From NCBI RefSeq assembly GCF_026000435.1, contig NZ_AP026763.1, positions 2,914,001-2,978,000 of the forward strand: 64,000 nucleotides of DNA. Reading direction: 5' to 3'. This DNA comes from Vibrio sp. STUT-A11. GTDB taxonomy: Bacteria; Pseudomonadota; Gammaproteobacteria; Enterobacterales; Vibrionaceae. The stretch's first letter is position 1, and the number at the start of each line of letters is the position of its first letter. This document shows, one piece after another, positions 7,806 to 16,696 of this stretch. Both the position numbers and the translations under genes were made by a program. Under the pieces are notes generated by a model that was given only the letters and a program-made list of their open reading frames with translations, did not search any database and had not been told where the DNA came from.

Positions 7806-10088
7806 TTATTCGCTTGCGCTCGATTCTTCAGTGCTGCTCTCACCGAGTTCAACTTCAATTCTCGTCACTCGCTGTAAGCCTCTTGGTAGCAGACTGCCTC
7901 GACGACCACGCTCACCACGGAAATTATCTAAGTCTGTAGGCTTTAAGCCCAGCTTGCGCTTACCCGCGTAAAGCGTCAGAGAGGCTCCCTGCGGCAGAGC
8001 CATCAGATGTGACAACACTTCTTCACGCTCTTTCGCTTTCGCCGCAGGAATGTTGATGATCTTATTCCCTTTACCTTTTGCTAATTGCGGCAGGTCTTTA
8101 ATCGGGAACAACAACATACGTCCCTGGTTGGTGATCGCCAGAATTTCATCAGAGTCTAAATCTTCAACCTCTTTTGGCGTCATCACTTCAGCATTCGCTG
8201 GTAAGGTCACTAACGCTTTACCACTGCGGTTCTTCGACAACAGATCGGCCCCTTTACATACAAAGCCGTAACCCGCATCAGAGCCCACTAACCATAGCTG
8301 CTCTTCTTCGCCCATAATCACCTGGCGAATGCTGCTGCCTGCGGTGATGTTCAGGCGACCAGTAATTGGCTCACCCTGACTACGCGCGGAAGGCAAAGAG
8401 TGCGATTCAAGCGAGTAGCTTCGCCCATCACTGCCAAGGAACACCGCCGGTTGGTTACTCTTACCTCGGGCATGTGCCAGGTATTTATCACCAGACTTGT
8501 AGTTCAGACCTTCGGCTTCAACTTCGTGGCCTTTCGCGTGACGAATCCAGCCTTTTTCAGACAGAACAACGGTAATCGGTTCGCTTGGTACCAGATCACG
8601 CTCAGTCAACGCTTTCGCTTCGGCACGCTCTACCAGAGGAGAACGACGGTCATCGCCGTATTTCTCTGCATCTGCTTTGATCTCTTTCTTCAGCAGTGTA
8701 TTCAGACGACGTTCAGAACCTAATAGCTGCTCTAACTTCTCACGTTCTTTTTCCAGCTCTTCTTGCTCACCACGGATCTTCATCTCTTCCAGTTTGGCAA
8801 GATGACGAAGTTTGGTATCCAGAATCGCGTCGGCTTGGATATCAGTAATAGCAAAACGTTCCATCAGCACCGCTTTTGGATCGTCTTCAGTACGGATGAT
8901 CTCAATCACTTCGTCCAGATTCAGGTAAGCAACTAACAAACCTTCTAAGATGTGTAATCGAGCCATCACTTTGTCTAAGCGATGTTGCAAACGACGGCGA
9001 ACCGTCGTGCGGCGGAACTCAATCCACTCCGATAGAATCTGCACCAGACCTTTAACCTGAGGGCGATTATCCAGACCAATCATGTTCAGGTTAACGCGGT
9101 AGCTGCGTTCAAGATCCGTCGAGGCAAACAGGTGGTTCATCAAGGTATCGCAATCGACTCGGTTAGAGCGAGGAACGATAACGATACGAGTTGGGTTCTC
9201 GTGATCCGATTCGTCGCGAAGATCCTCAACCATTGGCAACTTCTTCGCGCGCATTTGGTTTGCAATCTGCTCAAGTAACTTAGAGCCTGACACTTGGTGC
9301 GGAATCGACGAGATGACGATATCCGACCCTTCTTTATGCCAGACTGCACGCATCTTGATGCTGCCGCGTCCGTTACGGTAGATCTTTTCAATTTCCGCTT
9401 GCGGGGAAATGATCTCAGCTTCCGTTGGATAATCCGGGCCTTTCACGTACTGCATTACGTCCGGCAGTTCCGCTTTAGGGTTATCAATCAGATGGATTGT
9501 TGCATCAGCTACCTCACGTACATTATGCGGAGGAATATCAGTCGCCATACCAACCGCGATACCCGTTACGCCGTTAAGTAAGATATGAGGCAGACGTGCC
9601 GGCAGCATTTGCGGCTCTTTCATTGTGCCATCGAAGTTTGGCTGCCATTCAACCGTACCCTGACCTAACTCACCCAGCAGTACTTCAGCAAACTTAGACA
9701 GTTTCGCTTCGGTATAACGCATCGCAGCGAAGGATTTTGGATCATCCGGCGCACCCCAGTTACCTTGACCGTCAACCAGTGGGTAACGGTAAGAAAACGG
9801 CTGAGCCATCAACACCATCGCTTCGTAACACGCCGAATCGCCGTGCGGATGGTATTTACCCAGCACGTCACCGACAGTACGTGCTGATTTCTTGTATTTT
9901 GCTGATGCCGAGAGACCTAGCTCCGACATCGCGTAGATGATACGTCGTTGAACCGGCTTCAAACCATCGCCAATGTATGGCAATGCGCGGTCCATAATTA
10001 CGTACATCGAGTAATTCAGATAAGCGTCTTCGGTGAACTTGCGCATCGGCAACTGTTCAACGCCATCGTAAGTAATTTCTGTAGACAT
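7806..10088 (-). CDS. parC: DNA topoisomerase IV subunit A
   Basis: Breakage-reunion subunit that decatenates daughter chromosomes. 760 residues with the catalytic tyrosine Y125 (AAMRYTEAKL), the GyrA/ParC core, a coiled-coil segment (about 430-480) and a C-terminal beta-propeller. The quinolone-resistance region reads KYHPHGDSACYE, with serine at 85 and glutamate at 89, the unmutated state. It starts 3 bp after the parE stop in a parE-parC operon. Confidence 0.97.
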   Translation of the reverse strand: MSTEITYDGVEQLPMRKFTEDAYLNYSMYVIMDRALPYIGDGLKPVQRRIIYAMSELGLSASAKYKKSARTVGDVLGKYHPHGDSACYEAMVLMAQPFSYRYPLVDGQGNWGAPDDPKSFAAMRYTEAKLSKFAEVLLGELGQGTVEWQPNFDGTMKEPQMLPARLPHILLNGVTGIAVGMATDIPPHNVREVADATIHLIDNPKAELPDVMQYVKGPDYPTEAEIISPQAEIEKIYRNGRGSIKMRAVWHKEGSDIVISSIPHQVSGSKLLEQIANQMRAKKLPMVEDLRDESDHENPTRIVIVPRSNRVDCDTLMNHLFASTDLERSYRVNLNMIGLDNRPQVKGLVQILSEWIEFRRTTVRRRLQHRLDKVMARLHILEGLLVAYLNLDEVIEIIRTEDDPKAVLMERFAITDIQADAILDTKLRHLAKLEEMKIRGEQEELEKEREKLEQLLGSERRLNTLLKKEIKADAEKYGDDRRSPLVERAEAKALTERDLVPSEPITVVLSEKGWIRHAKGHEVEAEGLNYKSGDKYLAHARGKSNQPAVFLGSDGRSYSLESHSLPSARSQGEPITGRLNITAGSSIRQVIMGEEEQLWLVGSDAGYGFVCKGADLLSKNRSGKALVTLPANAEVMTPKEVEDLDSDEILAITNQGRMLLFPIKDLPQLAKGKGNKIINIPAAKAKEREEVLSHLMALPQGASLTLYAGKRKLGLKPTDLDNFRGERGRRGSLLPRGLQRVTRIEVELGESSTEESSASE

Positions 10089-10091
10089 TCG

Positions 10092-11972
10092 TTAAACCTC
10101 TGCCAAATCGCCGTTGTTTTGTAACCAAGAGCGACGGTCATCTGCACGCTTCTTACCAAGCAACATGTCCATCATTTCCATGGTCGCCGCAGAGTCGTCA
10201 ATGGTTAACTGAACCAGACGACGCGTATTCGGATCCATGGTGGTTTCACGCAGCTGTAATGGGTTCATCTCACCCAGACCTTTGAATCGCTGCACGTTGA
10301 TTTTGGCTTTCTTCTTCGACAAGCGCTCTAGTACGCCATCTTTTTCATCGTCATCAAGCGCGTAGAACACTTCTTTACCGCAGTCGATTCGATACAGCGG
10401 TGGCATGGCGACATAGATATGGCCCGCTTCCACTAGTGCGCGGAAGTGACGAGTAAATAAGGCGCACAGCAGTGTCGCGATATGAAGACCATCCGAGTCC
10501 GCATCGGCAAGGATACAGATCTTACCGTAACGAAGTCCGTCGAGGTTGTCGTTGTCAGGGTCGATACCCAACGCAACGGAAATATCGTGCACTTCTTGTG
10601 AGGCCAGAACTTGGTCAGCAGACACTTCCCAGGTATTCAGGATCTTACCGCGAAGTGGCATAACTGCCTGGAACTCACGATCACGAGCTTGTTTTGCCGA
10701 GCCACCCGCCGAGTCACCCTCCACGAAGAAGATTTCTGTACGGTTTAGGTCTTGTGCCGAACAGTCGGTCAATTTACCTGGCAAAGCCGGACCTGATGCC
10801 ACTTTTTTACGTACGACTTTTTTGGCCGCACGCATACGTCGGTGTGCGTTAGCGATACAAACTTCAGCCAGTTGCTCTGCCAGTTGCGGCTTTTCATTTA
10901 ACCATAGGCTGAATGCGTCTTTCACCACACCTGATACGAACGCTGCCGTTTGACGCGAAGAGAGACGCTCTTTGGTTTGACCAGCAAATTGTGGATCTTG
11001 GATCTTCACCGACAGCACGTATGAACAGCGGTCGAAGACGTCATCACCAGTCAGTTTGACGCCACGCGGAAGCAAGTTACGGAATTCACAGAACTCACGC
11101 ATTGCATCCAATAAACCTTGGCGCAGACCGTTAACGTGTGTACCACCCTGAGCGGTAGGGATCAGGTTGACGTAACTTTCGGTGATCATCTCGCCGCCTT
11201 CTGGCTGCCAGATCACCGCCCAATTTGCCGCTTCGGTTTCTGCAGAGAATTCACCGGTAAATGGTTCTTCAGGCAGAACCGTGTAGCCTTTAACCCCTTC
11301 AACCAGATAGTCTTTTAAACCATCTTCGTAGTGCCACTTGTAGTCTTTGTTGTTCACTTTGTCAGTGAAAGTGATTTCTAAGCCTGGGCAAAGTACTGCC
11401 TTAGCACGCAGGTTGTTGACCAAACGCGTCACAGAGAAGTTTGCCGAGTCAAAGTACTTTGTTTCTGGCCAGAAGTGTACGCTGGTACCGCGATTACGTC
11501 GGCCACATGTACCGGTTACGGTAAGATCGGAGACTTTATCACCATGCTCAAAGGCAATCTCATAGACCTGACCATCACGGCGGACCGTCACTTCAACACG
11601 CTTAGACAGTGCGTTTACTACTGAGATACCTACCCCGTGAAGGCCACCGGAGAACTGGTAGTTTTTATTCGAGAATTTACCACCCGCGTGAAGCTTACAT
11701 AAGATCAGCTCAACACCAGAGACTTTCTCTTCTGGGTGGATATCAACTGGCATGCCTCGACCATCATCGATCACTTCCAGTGATTGGTCAGCATGTAGGA
11801 TGACTTGTACTTTAGAGGCATGTCCGGCTAGCGCTTCATCGACACTGTTATCGATAACTTCTTGGCCCAGGTGGTTCGGGCGCGCTGTATCCGTATACAT
11901 CCCTGGTCGGCGACGTACTGGCTCTAGGCCATTCAGTACTTCAATGGCCCCAGCATTATATTGTTCAGTCAT
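10092..11972 (-). CDS. parE: DNA topoisomerase IV subunit B
   Basis: ATPase subunit of topoisomerase IV. 626 residues with the GHKL ATP-binding motifs (VIDNSVDEAL about 40-49, DDGRGMP about 69-75, GGLHGVG about 110-116) and the Toprim motifs FVEGDSAGG (about 412) and DADSDGLHI (about 494). Upstream partner of parC with a 3-bp gap. The 250 bp before it, up to yqiA, hold no clear gene. Confidence 0.97.
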   Translation of the reverse strand: MTEQYNAGAIEVLNGLEPVRRRPGMYTDTARPNHLGQEVIDNSVDEALAGHASKVQVILHADQSLEVIDDGRGMPVDIHPEEKVSGVELILCKLHAGGKFSNKNYQFSGGLHGVGISVVNALSKRVEVTVRRDGQVYEIAFEHGDKVSDLTVTGTCGRRNRGTSVHFWPETKYFDSANFSVTRLVNNLRAKAVLCPGLEITFTDKVNNKDYKWHYEDGLKDYLVEGVKGYTVLPEEPFTGEFSAETEAANWAVIWQPEGGEMITESYVNLIPTAQGGTHVNGLRQGLLDAMREFCEFRNLLPRGVKLTGDDVFDRCSYVLSVKIQDPQFAGQTKERLSSRQTAAFVSGVVKDAFSLWLNEKPQLAEQLAEVCIANAHRRMRAAKKVVRKKVASGPALPGKLTDCSAQDLNRTEIFFVEGDSAGGSAKQARDREFQAVMPLRGKILNTWEVSADQVLASQEVHDISVALGIDPDNDNLDGLRYGKICILADADSDGLHIATLLCALFTRHFRALVEAGHIYVAMPPLYRIDCGKEVFYALDDDEKDGVLERLSKKKAKINVQRFKGLGEMNPLQLRETTMDPNTRRLVQLTIDDSAATMEMMDMLLGKKRADDRRSWLQNNGDLAEV

Positions 11973-12223
11973 AATACGGAATTGTTCTCAACGTTTATTT
12001 GTTACCTGAGCAACACCAATCAGAATGTGCTTACTCAGGAAACGAAAAAGCCACCCTGTTAGTATCTTTAAATGTTTGTAAATCCGATACATAACAAAGC
12101 AGCCAGAGTCTATGACCCTTAAGATCTTTCAGCAAAATATAGTCGGAAAGCAAACCGCCTATGTCAAGCAACGGTTGGATATATCAGCAAAAACTATGAG
12201 CGTATTCCAAGCGTTGCTATCAG

Positions 12224-12808
12224 TTACAGTTCTAGAAATTCGATAATCTTTGCAGGATAACGCTCAAAGCTCACAAAACTGTGATCACCGCCTTGTTCTA
12301 CCGTTTGCTTCGATTGTGCGAACTTATTTACCGCCTGGCGATAATCTAAAACCTCGTCTCCGGTTTGCTGCAGTAACCAAAATGAGTCTGGCGATGCGAT
12401 GCTTTGTACATCAAGAGCTTTCAACTCGTCAATATGGCAAGTCTCAAGTGTATAAGTTTCATTCGTGTAGGGGTTTGTTTGTTCGCCTAAATAGTCGACT
12501 AACAACTCATAAGGTCTGACGGCTGGATTAACTACCACCGCTTTGAAGCCAAATTGACTGTTCAACCAAGTGGACATGAAGCCCCCTAACGAACTGCCTA
12601 CTAATCCGATTCGGTAGTCTTTTTGATACTGCTCGACAATTTCCAACAACAGTTGAGCGGCCAGCTGCGGGAAACACGGCAATTGCGGAATGATCACTTT
12701 GATGTCCGGGCGATGCTGCTGACAATACTCTCTCATTAGATTCGCTTTCATTGAGAGTGGTGAGCTATTAAAACCGTGGATATACAGTAGTAGAGAAGGT
12801 TTCGTCAT
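12224..12808 (-). CDS. yqiA: YqiA-type alpha/beta-hydrolase (esterase)
   Basis: Small serine esterase of the UPF0227/YqiA family; the physiological substrate is unknown. 194 residues from MTKPSLLLYIHGFNSSP; an in-frame start seven codons upstream lies in the region of the cpdA terminator and is less likely. The nucleophile elbow is GSSLGG (about 71-76), an acidic residue is in QQTGDEVLDY, and the histidine is in GGDHSF. The nudF-yqiB-cpdA-yqiA-parE order is the same as in E. coli. Confidence 0.92.
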   Translation of the reverse strand: MTKPSLLLYIHGFNSSPLSMKANLMREYCQQHRPDIKVIIPQLPCFPQLAAQLLLEIVEQYQKDYRIGLVGSSLGGFMSTWLNSQFGFKAVVVNPAVRPYELLVDYLGEQTNPYTNETYTLETCHIDELKALDVQSIASPDSFWLLQQTGDEVLDYRQAVNKFAQSKQTVEQGGDHSFVSFERYPAKIIEFLEL

Positions 12809-12819
12809 AAGAGTCTCAC

Positions 12820-12851
12820 ATAAAAACAAAGCCCGAACATCATGTTCGGGC
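12820..12851 (-). terminator. Hairpin terminator between cpdA and yqiA
   Basis: 10-bp perfect arms GCCCGAACAT / ATGTTCGGGC separated by one base (so the real loop is inside the arms), then TTTGTTTTTATG on the minus strand. It would end or thin out the nudF-yqiB-cpdA transcript before yqiA. Confidence 0.7.
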
Positions 12852-12855
12852 AGGA

Positions 12856-13662
12856 TTAGTATCCGTTCGAGGAGAAATCGGGTTGGAACTGACCTTCTGG
12901 TAATCGATTAACCTGGGTCGTAATCTCGCCAGTCGGGTGCAGCTCTAATTCTCGCCAGCCTGGCGAAGTGGTATCTAGTGCAAAGTCATCTGAGTTAGGC
13001 TTGAATTGCACACACGTAGAAGGTGTCGCCATGACTCGAACCCCATGATGAAGCACATTCATATCTTGATGAACGTGCCCACACAGAACCCCTTTAACAC
13101 CATCAAAACGCTCAATAATCTGCCAGAATGTTTCTGTATCTTTGAGTGTGTGTTGGTCTAGCCATGCGCTACCGACAAGAATTGGGTGGTGATGCAATAG
13201 TACCAGCGTATAACGCTCAGGATACTCGGCTAATTTTTCTTCAAGCAATGTCAGCTGCTTATCGCTTAAACGACCATGTGGTACGCCGACGACTTGAGAG
13301 TCGAGCAGAATCACTTGCCATTTGTCACCAAGCAATACATGCTCTGTGGCCTTGATCTGCTCTGATGGCAGCACACTGCCCATATTGGGTTTGTAGTCAT
13401 GATTGCCCGGCAGCCAAAAACAATCTTTCTCGAGCGGCGCAATACCTGCGGCGAATCGTTGATACGATCCTGCGCTGTGATCTTGCGAAATATCCCCGGT
13501 TGCTAAAATGTAATCAAACCCCACTTTGCGGCGCAAAACCTCATCAACCACAGCAGAAAAGCTGTCGGCCGTTTTTACGCTCAGCAAACTTCCCTCATCG
13601 GCGTCAAACAGATGAGTATCCGTGATTTGTAAAAGTTTGATGCTGTCACTAGATGATTGCAA
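12856..13662 (-). CDS. cpdA: 3',5'-cyclic AMP phosphodiesterase CpdA
   Basis: Calcineurin-like metallophosphoesterase that hydrolyses cAMP and so sets CRP activity. 268 residues with the metal-binding series DTHLFD (about 15-20), GDISQD (about 57), GNHD (about 91) and GHVH (about 194). The start used here is a TTG with AGG about 8 bases upstream; no better in-frame ATG is seen before the conserved LLQITDTH. It lies between yqiB and yqiA. Its presence fits the CRP-type sites seen elsewhere in the window. Confidence 0.92.
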   Translation of the reverse strand: MQSSSDSIKLLQITDTHLFDADEGSLLSVKTADSFSAVVDEVLRRKVGFDYILATGDISQDHSAGSYQRFAAGIAPLEKDCFWLPGNHDYKPNMGSVLPSEQIKATEHVLLGDKWQVILLDSQVVGVPHGRLSDKQLTLLEEKLAEYPERYTLVLLHHHPILVGSAWLDQHTLKDTETFWQIIERFDGVKGVLCGHVHQDMNVLHHGVRVMATPSTCVQFKPNSDDFALDTTSPGWRELELHPTGEITTQVNRLPEGQFQPDFSSNGY

Positions 13663-13708
13663 AATGAAAACCTGATTCGTCCACTATATTGTTATTTGTT
13701 ATTTTCCT

Positions 13709-14167
13709 TTAGCGACGCGACGAGCAATTGAAGGCAAGTGGTGTTCTACTGATTCCACTTCTTAAACAAAACGTCAGCCATTCACCAAGGAATGTGTTTA
13801 GTTGATGCTTTTCATCTCGTTGCATCAATTTGTCGTTGGGATAATCATATTTAGCTTTAATGCGAGAGAAGTCTCCGCTTGAGCACACTTCCGCTACCCT
13901 CGCATCGTGATAAAGCCTGACAGACATCGTCGGTAAAGGAAACACTGGTGTTTCATCACTCTGACATATCTCAACAACTGTGGTGTATTTTGTGACTTCT
14001 TTCACGGTCAGCTGGTAAACCATATGCGCAGCTTGATAGCAGCGCACATCACCGACCTCGGCAGAGACAGGTAGCAAAGCATTTAATTTAGCGTAATTGG
14101 TCTCATAGGTTCTCATTAGACCCGCTAAATCAACATGATATCGCTGTTTTTCAGCTATCTGTGCCAT
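13709..14167 (-). CDS. yqiB: DUF1249 protein YqiB
   Basis: 152-residue cytoplasmic protein of unknown function, DUF1249. Conserved blocks are visible: MRTYETNYAKLNALLP, TVRLYHDA-type (SVRLYHDARVAEVCSS) and KYDYPNDKLMQRDEKHQLN, followed by a short C-terminal tail that differs from E. coli YqiB. It is 3 bp after nudF and upstream of cpdA in the conserved operon. Role unknown; association with NudF and CpdA hints at nucleotide metabolism, but this is inference. Confidence 0.88.
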   Translation of the reverse strand: MAQIAEKQRYHVDLAGLMRTYETNYAKLNALLPVSAEVGDVRCYQAAHMVYQLTVKEVTKYTTVVEICQSDETPVFPLPTMSVRLYHDARVAEVCSSGDFSRIKAKYDYPNDKLMQRDEKHQLNTFLGEWLTFCLRSGISRTPLAFNCSSRR

Positions 14168-14170
14168 TAC

Positions 14171-14818
14171 TTACTCTCCACCGTTATGGGGGCTTGCCCA
14201 TTGTGATTTCAACTCTAAATGGTTTAATTGCAACCATTGTACTGCAATAATTGAGGCAGCATTCTCAAGTTTTCCATCTATCACCCATTGATATGCTTCT
14301 TCACGACTGATGACGTGAACTCGAATATCTTCATCTTCATAGTCTAAACCATGAATGCCTTCCGCTTTAGAAGCATCGACTTCTCCGACAAAAATATCCA
14401 ACTTTTCTGAGCATCCGCCTGAAGAGGGATAGTAAGACGTCATCGGAATAACACGCCCCACCTCAAGCCCCGCCTCTTCGTGAGCTTCGCGGCGGATCAC
14501 ATCTTCAACGGACTCATCTCGATCAATCATGCCGGCAACTATTTCAAGCTGCCAAGGGTGAGCATGTTCTAATGCACCAACTCGTATCTGTTCAATGATA
14601 ACAACCTGATCCTGTATTGGATCATAAGGCAACATCGCCGCAGCGTGTCCACGTTCGAACATTTCCCGCTCGACAACATCACTCCAACCACCAGCAAACA
14701 GCCGATGTTTGAAACGGTACTTCACCATTTTAAAGAAGCCCTTAAATAAGGTCTCTTTCGAGATGATTTCCACATCTTGTGAAGTAAACTCGTCTTGTCG
14801 CTTGTCACACTGTTGCAT
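14171..14818 (-). CDS. nudF: ADP-ribose pyrophosphatase NudF
   Basis: Nudix hydrolase that splits ADP-ribose to AMP and ribose 5-phosphate. 215 residues; the Nudix box reads GMIDRDESVEDVIRREAHEE followed by AGLEVG (about residues 92-117), with the expected REAHEEAG core. First gene of the nudF-yqiB-cpdA operon and divergent from tolC, as in E. coli. Confidence 0.93.
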   Translation of the reverse strand: MQQCDKRQDEFTSQDVEIISKETLFKGFFKMVKYRFKHRLFAGGWSDVVEREMFERGHAAAMLPYDPIQDQVVIIEQIRVGALEHAHPWQLEIVAGMIDRDESVEDVIRREAHEEAGLEVGRVIPMTSYYPSSGGCSEKLDIFVGEVDASKAEGIHGLDYEDEDIRVHVISREEAYQWVIDGKLENAASIIAVQWLQLNHLELKSQWASPHNGGE

Positions 14819-15047
14819 TCAACACCTCTCTGAGTGAATCTTGTAGTGTACTCATTGTTAATCACTTGCTCAAAGGACTTGGCTCAACTTTTTGTATAAT
14901 AGTTATAATTTATTTTAAGTATTGTACAAATTTTTATTGCACAGATGGATAATTACGTGTAAAAAAATGCAAAGTTTAGAGTAAATATCGTCCAAATTGA
15001 GTTAAACTACTGAGAATTAACCAATCTATTGACCGCGGGAATAGAAA

Positions 15048-16370
15048 ATGAAAAAATTGCTTCCACTATTTATCAGTGCAGCGCTAGGTAGCATAAGTGC
15101 ATCGGCTTATGCAGACTCACTAGCTGACATCTACGACTTAGCAAAGCAGAATGACCCACAATTGCTTAGCGTAGCAGCTCAGCGTGACCAAGCTTTCGAA
15201 GCAATCACCTCAAGCCGTAGTGCCCTTCTACCACAAATCAATTTAACTGCGGGTTACGAAATAATTCGTGGTGATATTGATTACGATTCAGCAGGTAAAT
15301 CAACTTATGACAAGAATGACCTGACCGCTGGCATCAACTTCAGTCAAGAACTGTACAACCGCGCATCTTGGATTACGTTAGACACTGCTGAGAAAACAGC
15401 TCGTCAGGCAGATGCAACTTACGCAGCAACCCAGCAGAGTTTGATCCTGCGTGTTTCACAAGCTTATTTTGAAGTACTGCGTGCGCAAGACAGCCTGGTC
15501 TTTGTTCGCGCAGAAAAAGCTGCTGTTGGCCGTCAACTTGAGCAAACTAAACAACGTTTTGAAGTAGGCCTATCTGCAATTACAGACGTTCATGATGCGC
15601 AAGCTGAATACGATGCAGTACTGGCTGATGAAGTTTTGGCAGAAAACGATCTGATCAATAGCTACGAATCATTACGTGAAATCACAGGCCAAGAGCACAA
15701 GAACCTAAATGTGCTTGATACTGATCGCTTCTCTGCAAGCCGTTCGGATAGCCCTGCTGAAGCACTGATAGAAGTAGCAAAAGAGCAGAACTTGAGCTTG
15801 CTTTCATCACGTATTTCACAGGATATCGCTCGTGACAACATCTCACTAGCAAGTTCTGGCCACTTACCAACGTTGAGTTTAGATGGCGGTTATAACTACT
15901 CGGATAGAGCACAGAGTGCCACCGACTACGATCTTGATGCTCTAAACGTTGGCATTAACCTATCGGTTCCTCTATACACGGGTGGTAACACGACATCACA
16001 AACGAAACAAGCAGAGTATGCTTACGTTGCTGCAAGTGAAGATCTTGAAGCTCAGTACCGTAGCGTAGTGAAAGAAGTCCGTGCACAAAACAACAACATC
16101 AACGCGTCTATCGGTGCTTTACGCGCTTACGAACAATCTGTAGTTTCTGCACGCTCAGCACTAGAGGCGACTGAAGCTGGTTTTGATGTGGGTACTCGTA
16201 CCATTGTTGACGTGCTTGATGCCACTCGTCGTTTATATGATGCAAACCGCAATCTATCTGATGCTCGTTACGATTACATCCTAAGTGGCCTGCAATTGCG
16301 CCAGGCAGTGGGCACTCTAAGTGAGCAAGACATCTTGAATATCGATGCGGGTCTGACGCCAGTAAACTAA
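15048..16370 (+). CDS. tolC: Outer-membrane efflux channel TolC
   Basis: Trimeric channel-tunnel that serves tripartite drug efflux pumps and type I secretion. 440 residues with a signal peptide (1-22, ending ASAYA) and the internally repeated helical-barrel structure of the family, with long Gln- and Ala-rich heptads and the conserved VGTRTIVDVLDA segment in the second repeat. Divergent from nudF; the 229-bp gap holds AT-rich promoter sequence that I did not assign firmly. Confidence 0.96.
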   Translation: MKKLLPLFISAALGSISASAYADSLADIYDLAKQNDPQLLSVAAQRDQAFEAITSSRSALLPQINLTAGYEIIRGDIDYDSAGKSTYDKNDLTAGINFSQELYNRASWITLDTAEKTARQADATYAATQQSLILRVSQAYFEVLRAQDSLVFVRAEKAAVGRQLEQTKQRFEVGLSAITDVHDAQAEYDAVLADEVLAENDLINSYESLREITGQEHKNLNVLDTDRFSASRSDSPAEALIEVAKEQNLSLLSSRISQDIARDNISLASSGHLPTLSLDGGYNYSDRAQSATDYDLDALNVGINLSVPLYTGGNTTSQTKQAEYAYVAASEDLEAQYRSVVKEVRAQNNNINASIGALRAYEQSVVSARSALEATEAGFDVGTRTIVDVLDATRRLYDANRNLSDARYDYILSGLQLRQAVGTLSEQDILNIDAGLTPVN

Positions 16371-16388
16371 TCGATCCACAAGATAAGC

Positions 16389-16426
16389 AAAACGCCAGTT
16401 ACAACAAAGCAACTGGCGTTTTTTAT
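16389..16426 (+). terminator. Terminator of tolC
   Basis: 12-bp perfect stem AAAACGCCAGTT / AACTGGCGTTTT with a 10-base loop, then TTTTATT, 18 bp after the tolC stop. Confidence 0.88.
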
Positions 16427-16470
16427 TGCCTGAAAAACACAGTTTGAACCTGGCTATCGCTCAAGGGATC

Positions 16471-16496
16471 AAAAAAGGCTACCCACAGGTAGCCTT
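16471..16496 (-). terminator. Terminator facing hldE
   Basis: Stem AAGGCTACC / GGTAGCCTT around CACA. The minus strand ends in TTTTTTGATC, so it best serves the hldE transcript, which would run through repeat copy A before stopping here. Confidence 0.7.
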
Positions 16497-16530
16497 TTGC
16501 TGAACAGCGAGCAGAATATTCCATTCAACC

Positions 16531-16663
16531 GTCTTCCTGAACAGCGACGAAGGAGCGTGATTCAGGATCTAATTTCGAGCACTTTATGGCCGAAATTATT
16601 TCATTAACTTCTCAGCGTGCTGACTCTAGATTCCTAGTCTCGCTAAAGCTCGCTGGAATGACC
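16531..16663 (+). repeat. Dispersed ~133-bp palindromic repeat, copy A
   Basis: One of three related copies in this window (others at 23302-23433 and, inverted, 31875-32007). Each end forms a hairpin: CCTGAA...TTCAGG around AGCGACGAAGGAGCGTGA at the left, and GATTCCTAG...CTGGAAT around TCTCGCTAAAGCTCG at the right, with a more variable middle. It lies between convergent tolC and hldE. No coding capacity. It resembles a small non-autonomous intergenic repeat of the ERIC/BIME kind, but I do not identify the named family. Confidence 0.85.
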
Positions 16664-16696
16664 CGATAGTAATAGTGAAAACCAGGCATTAACCCG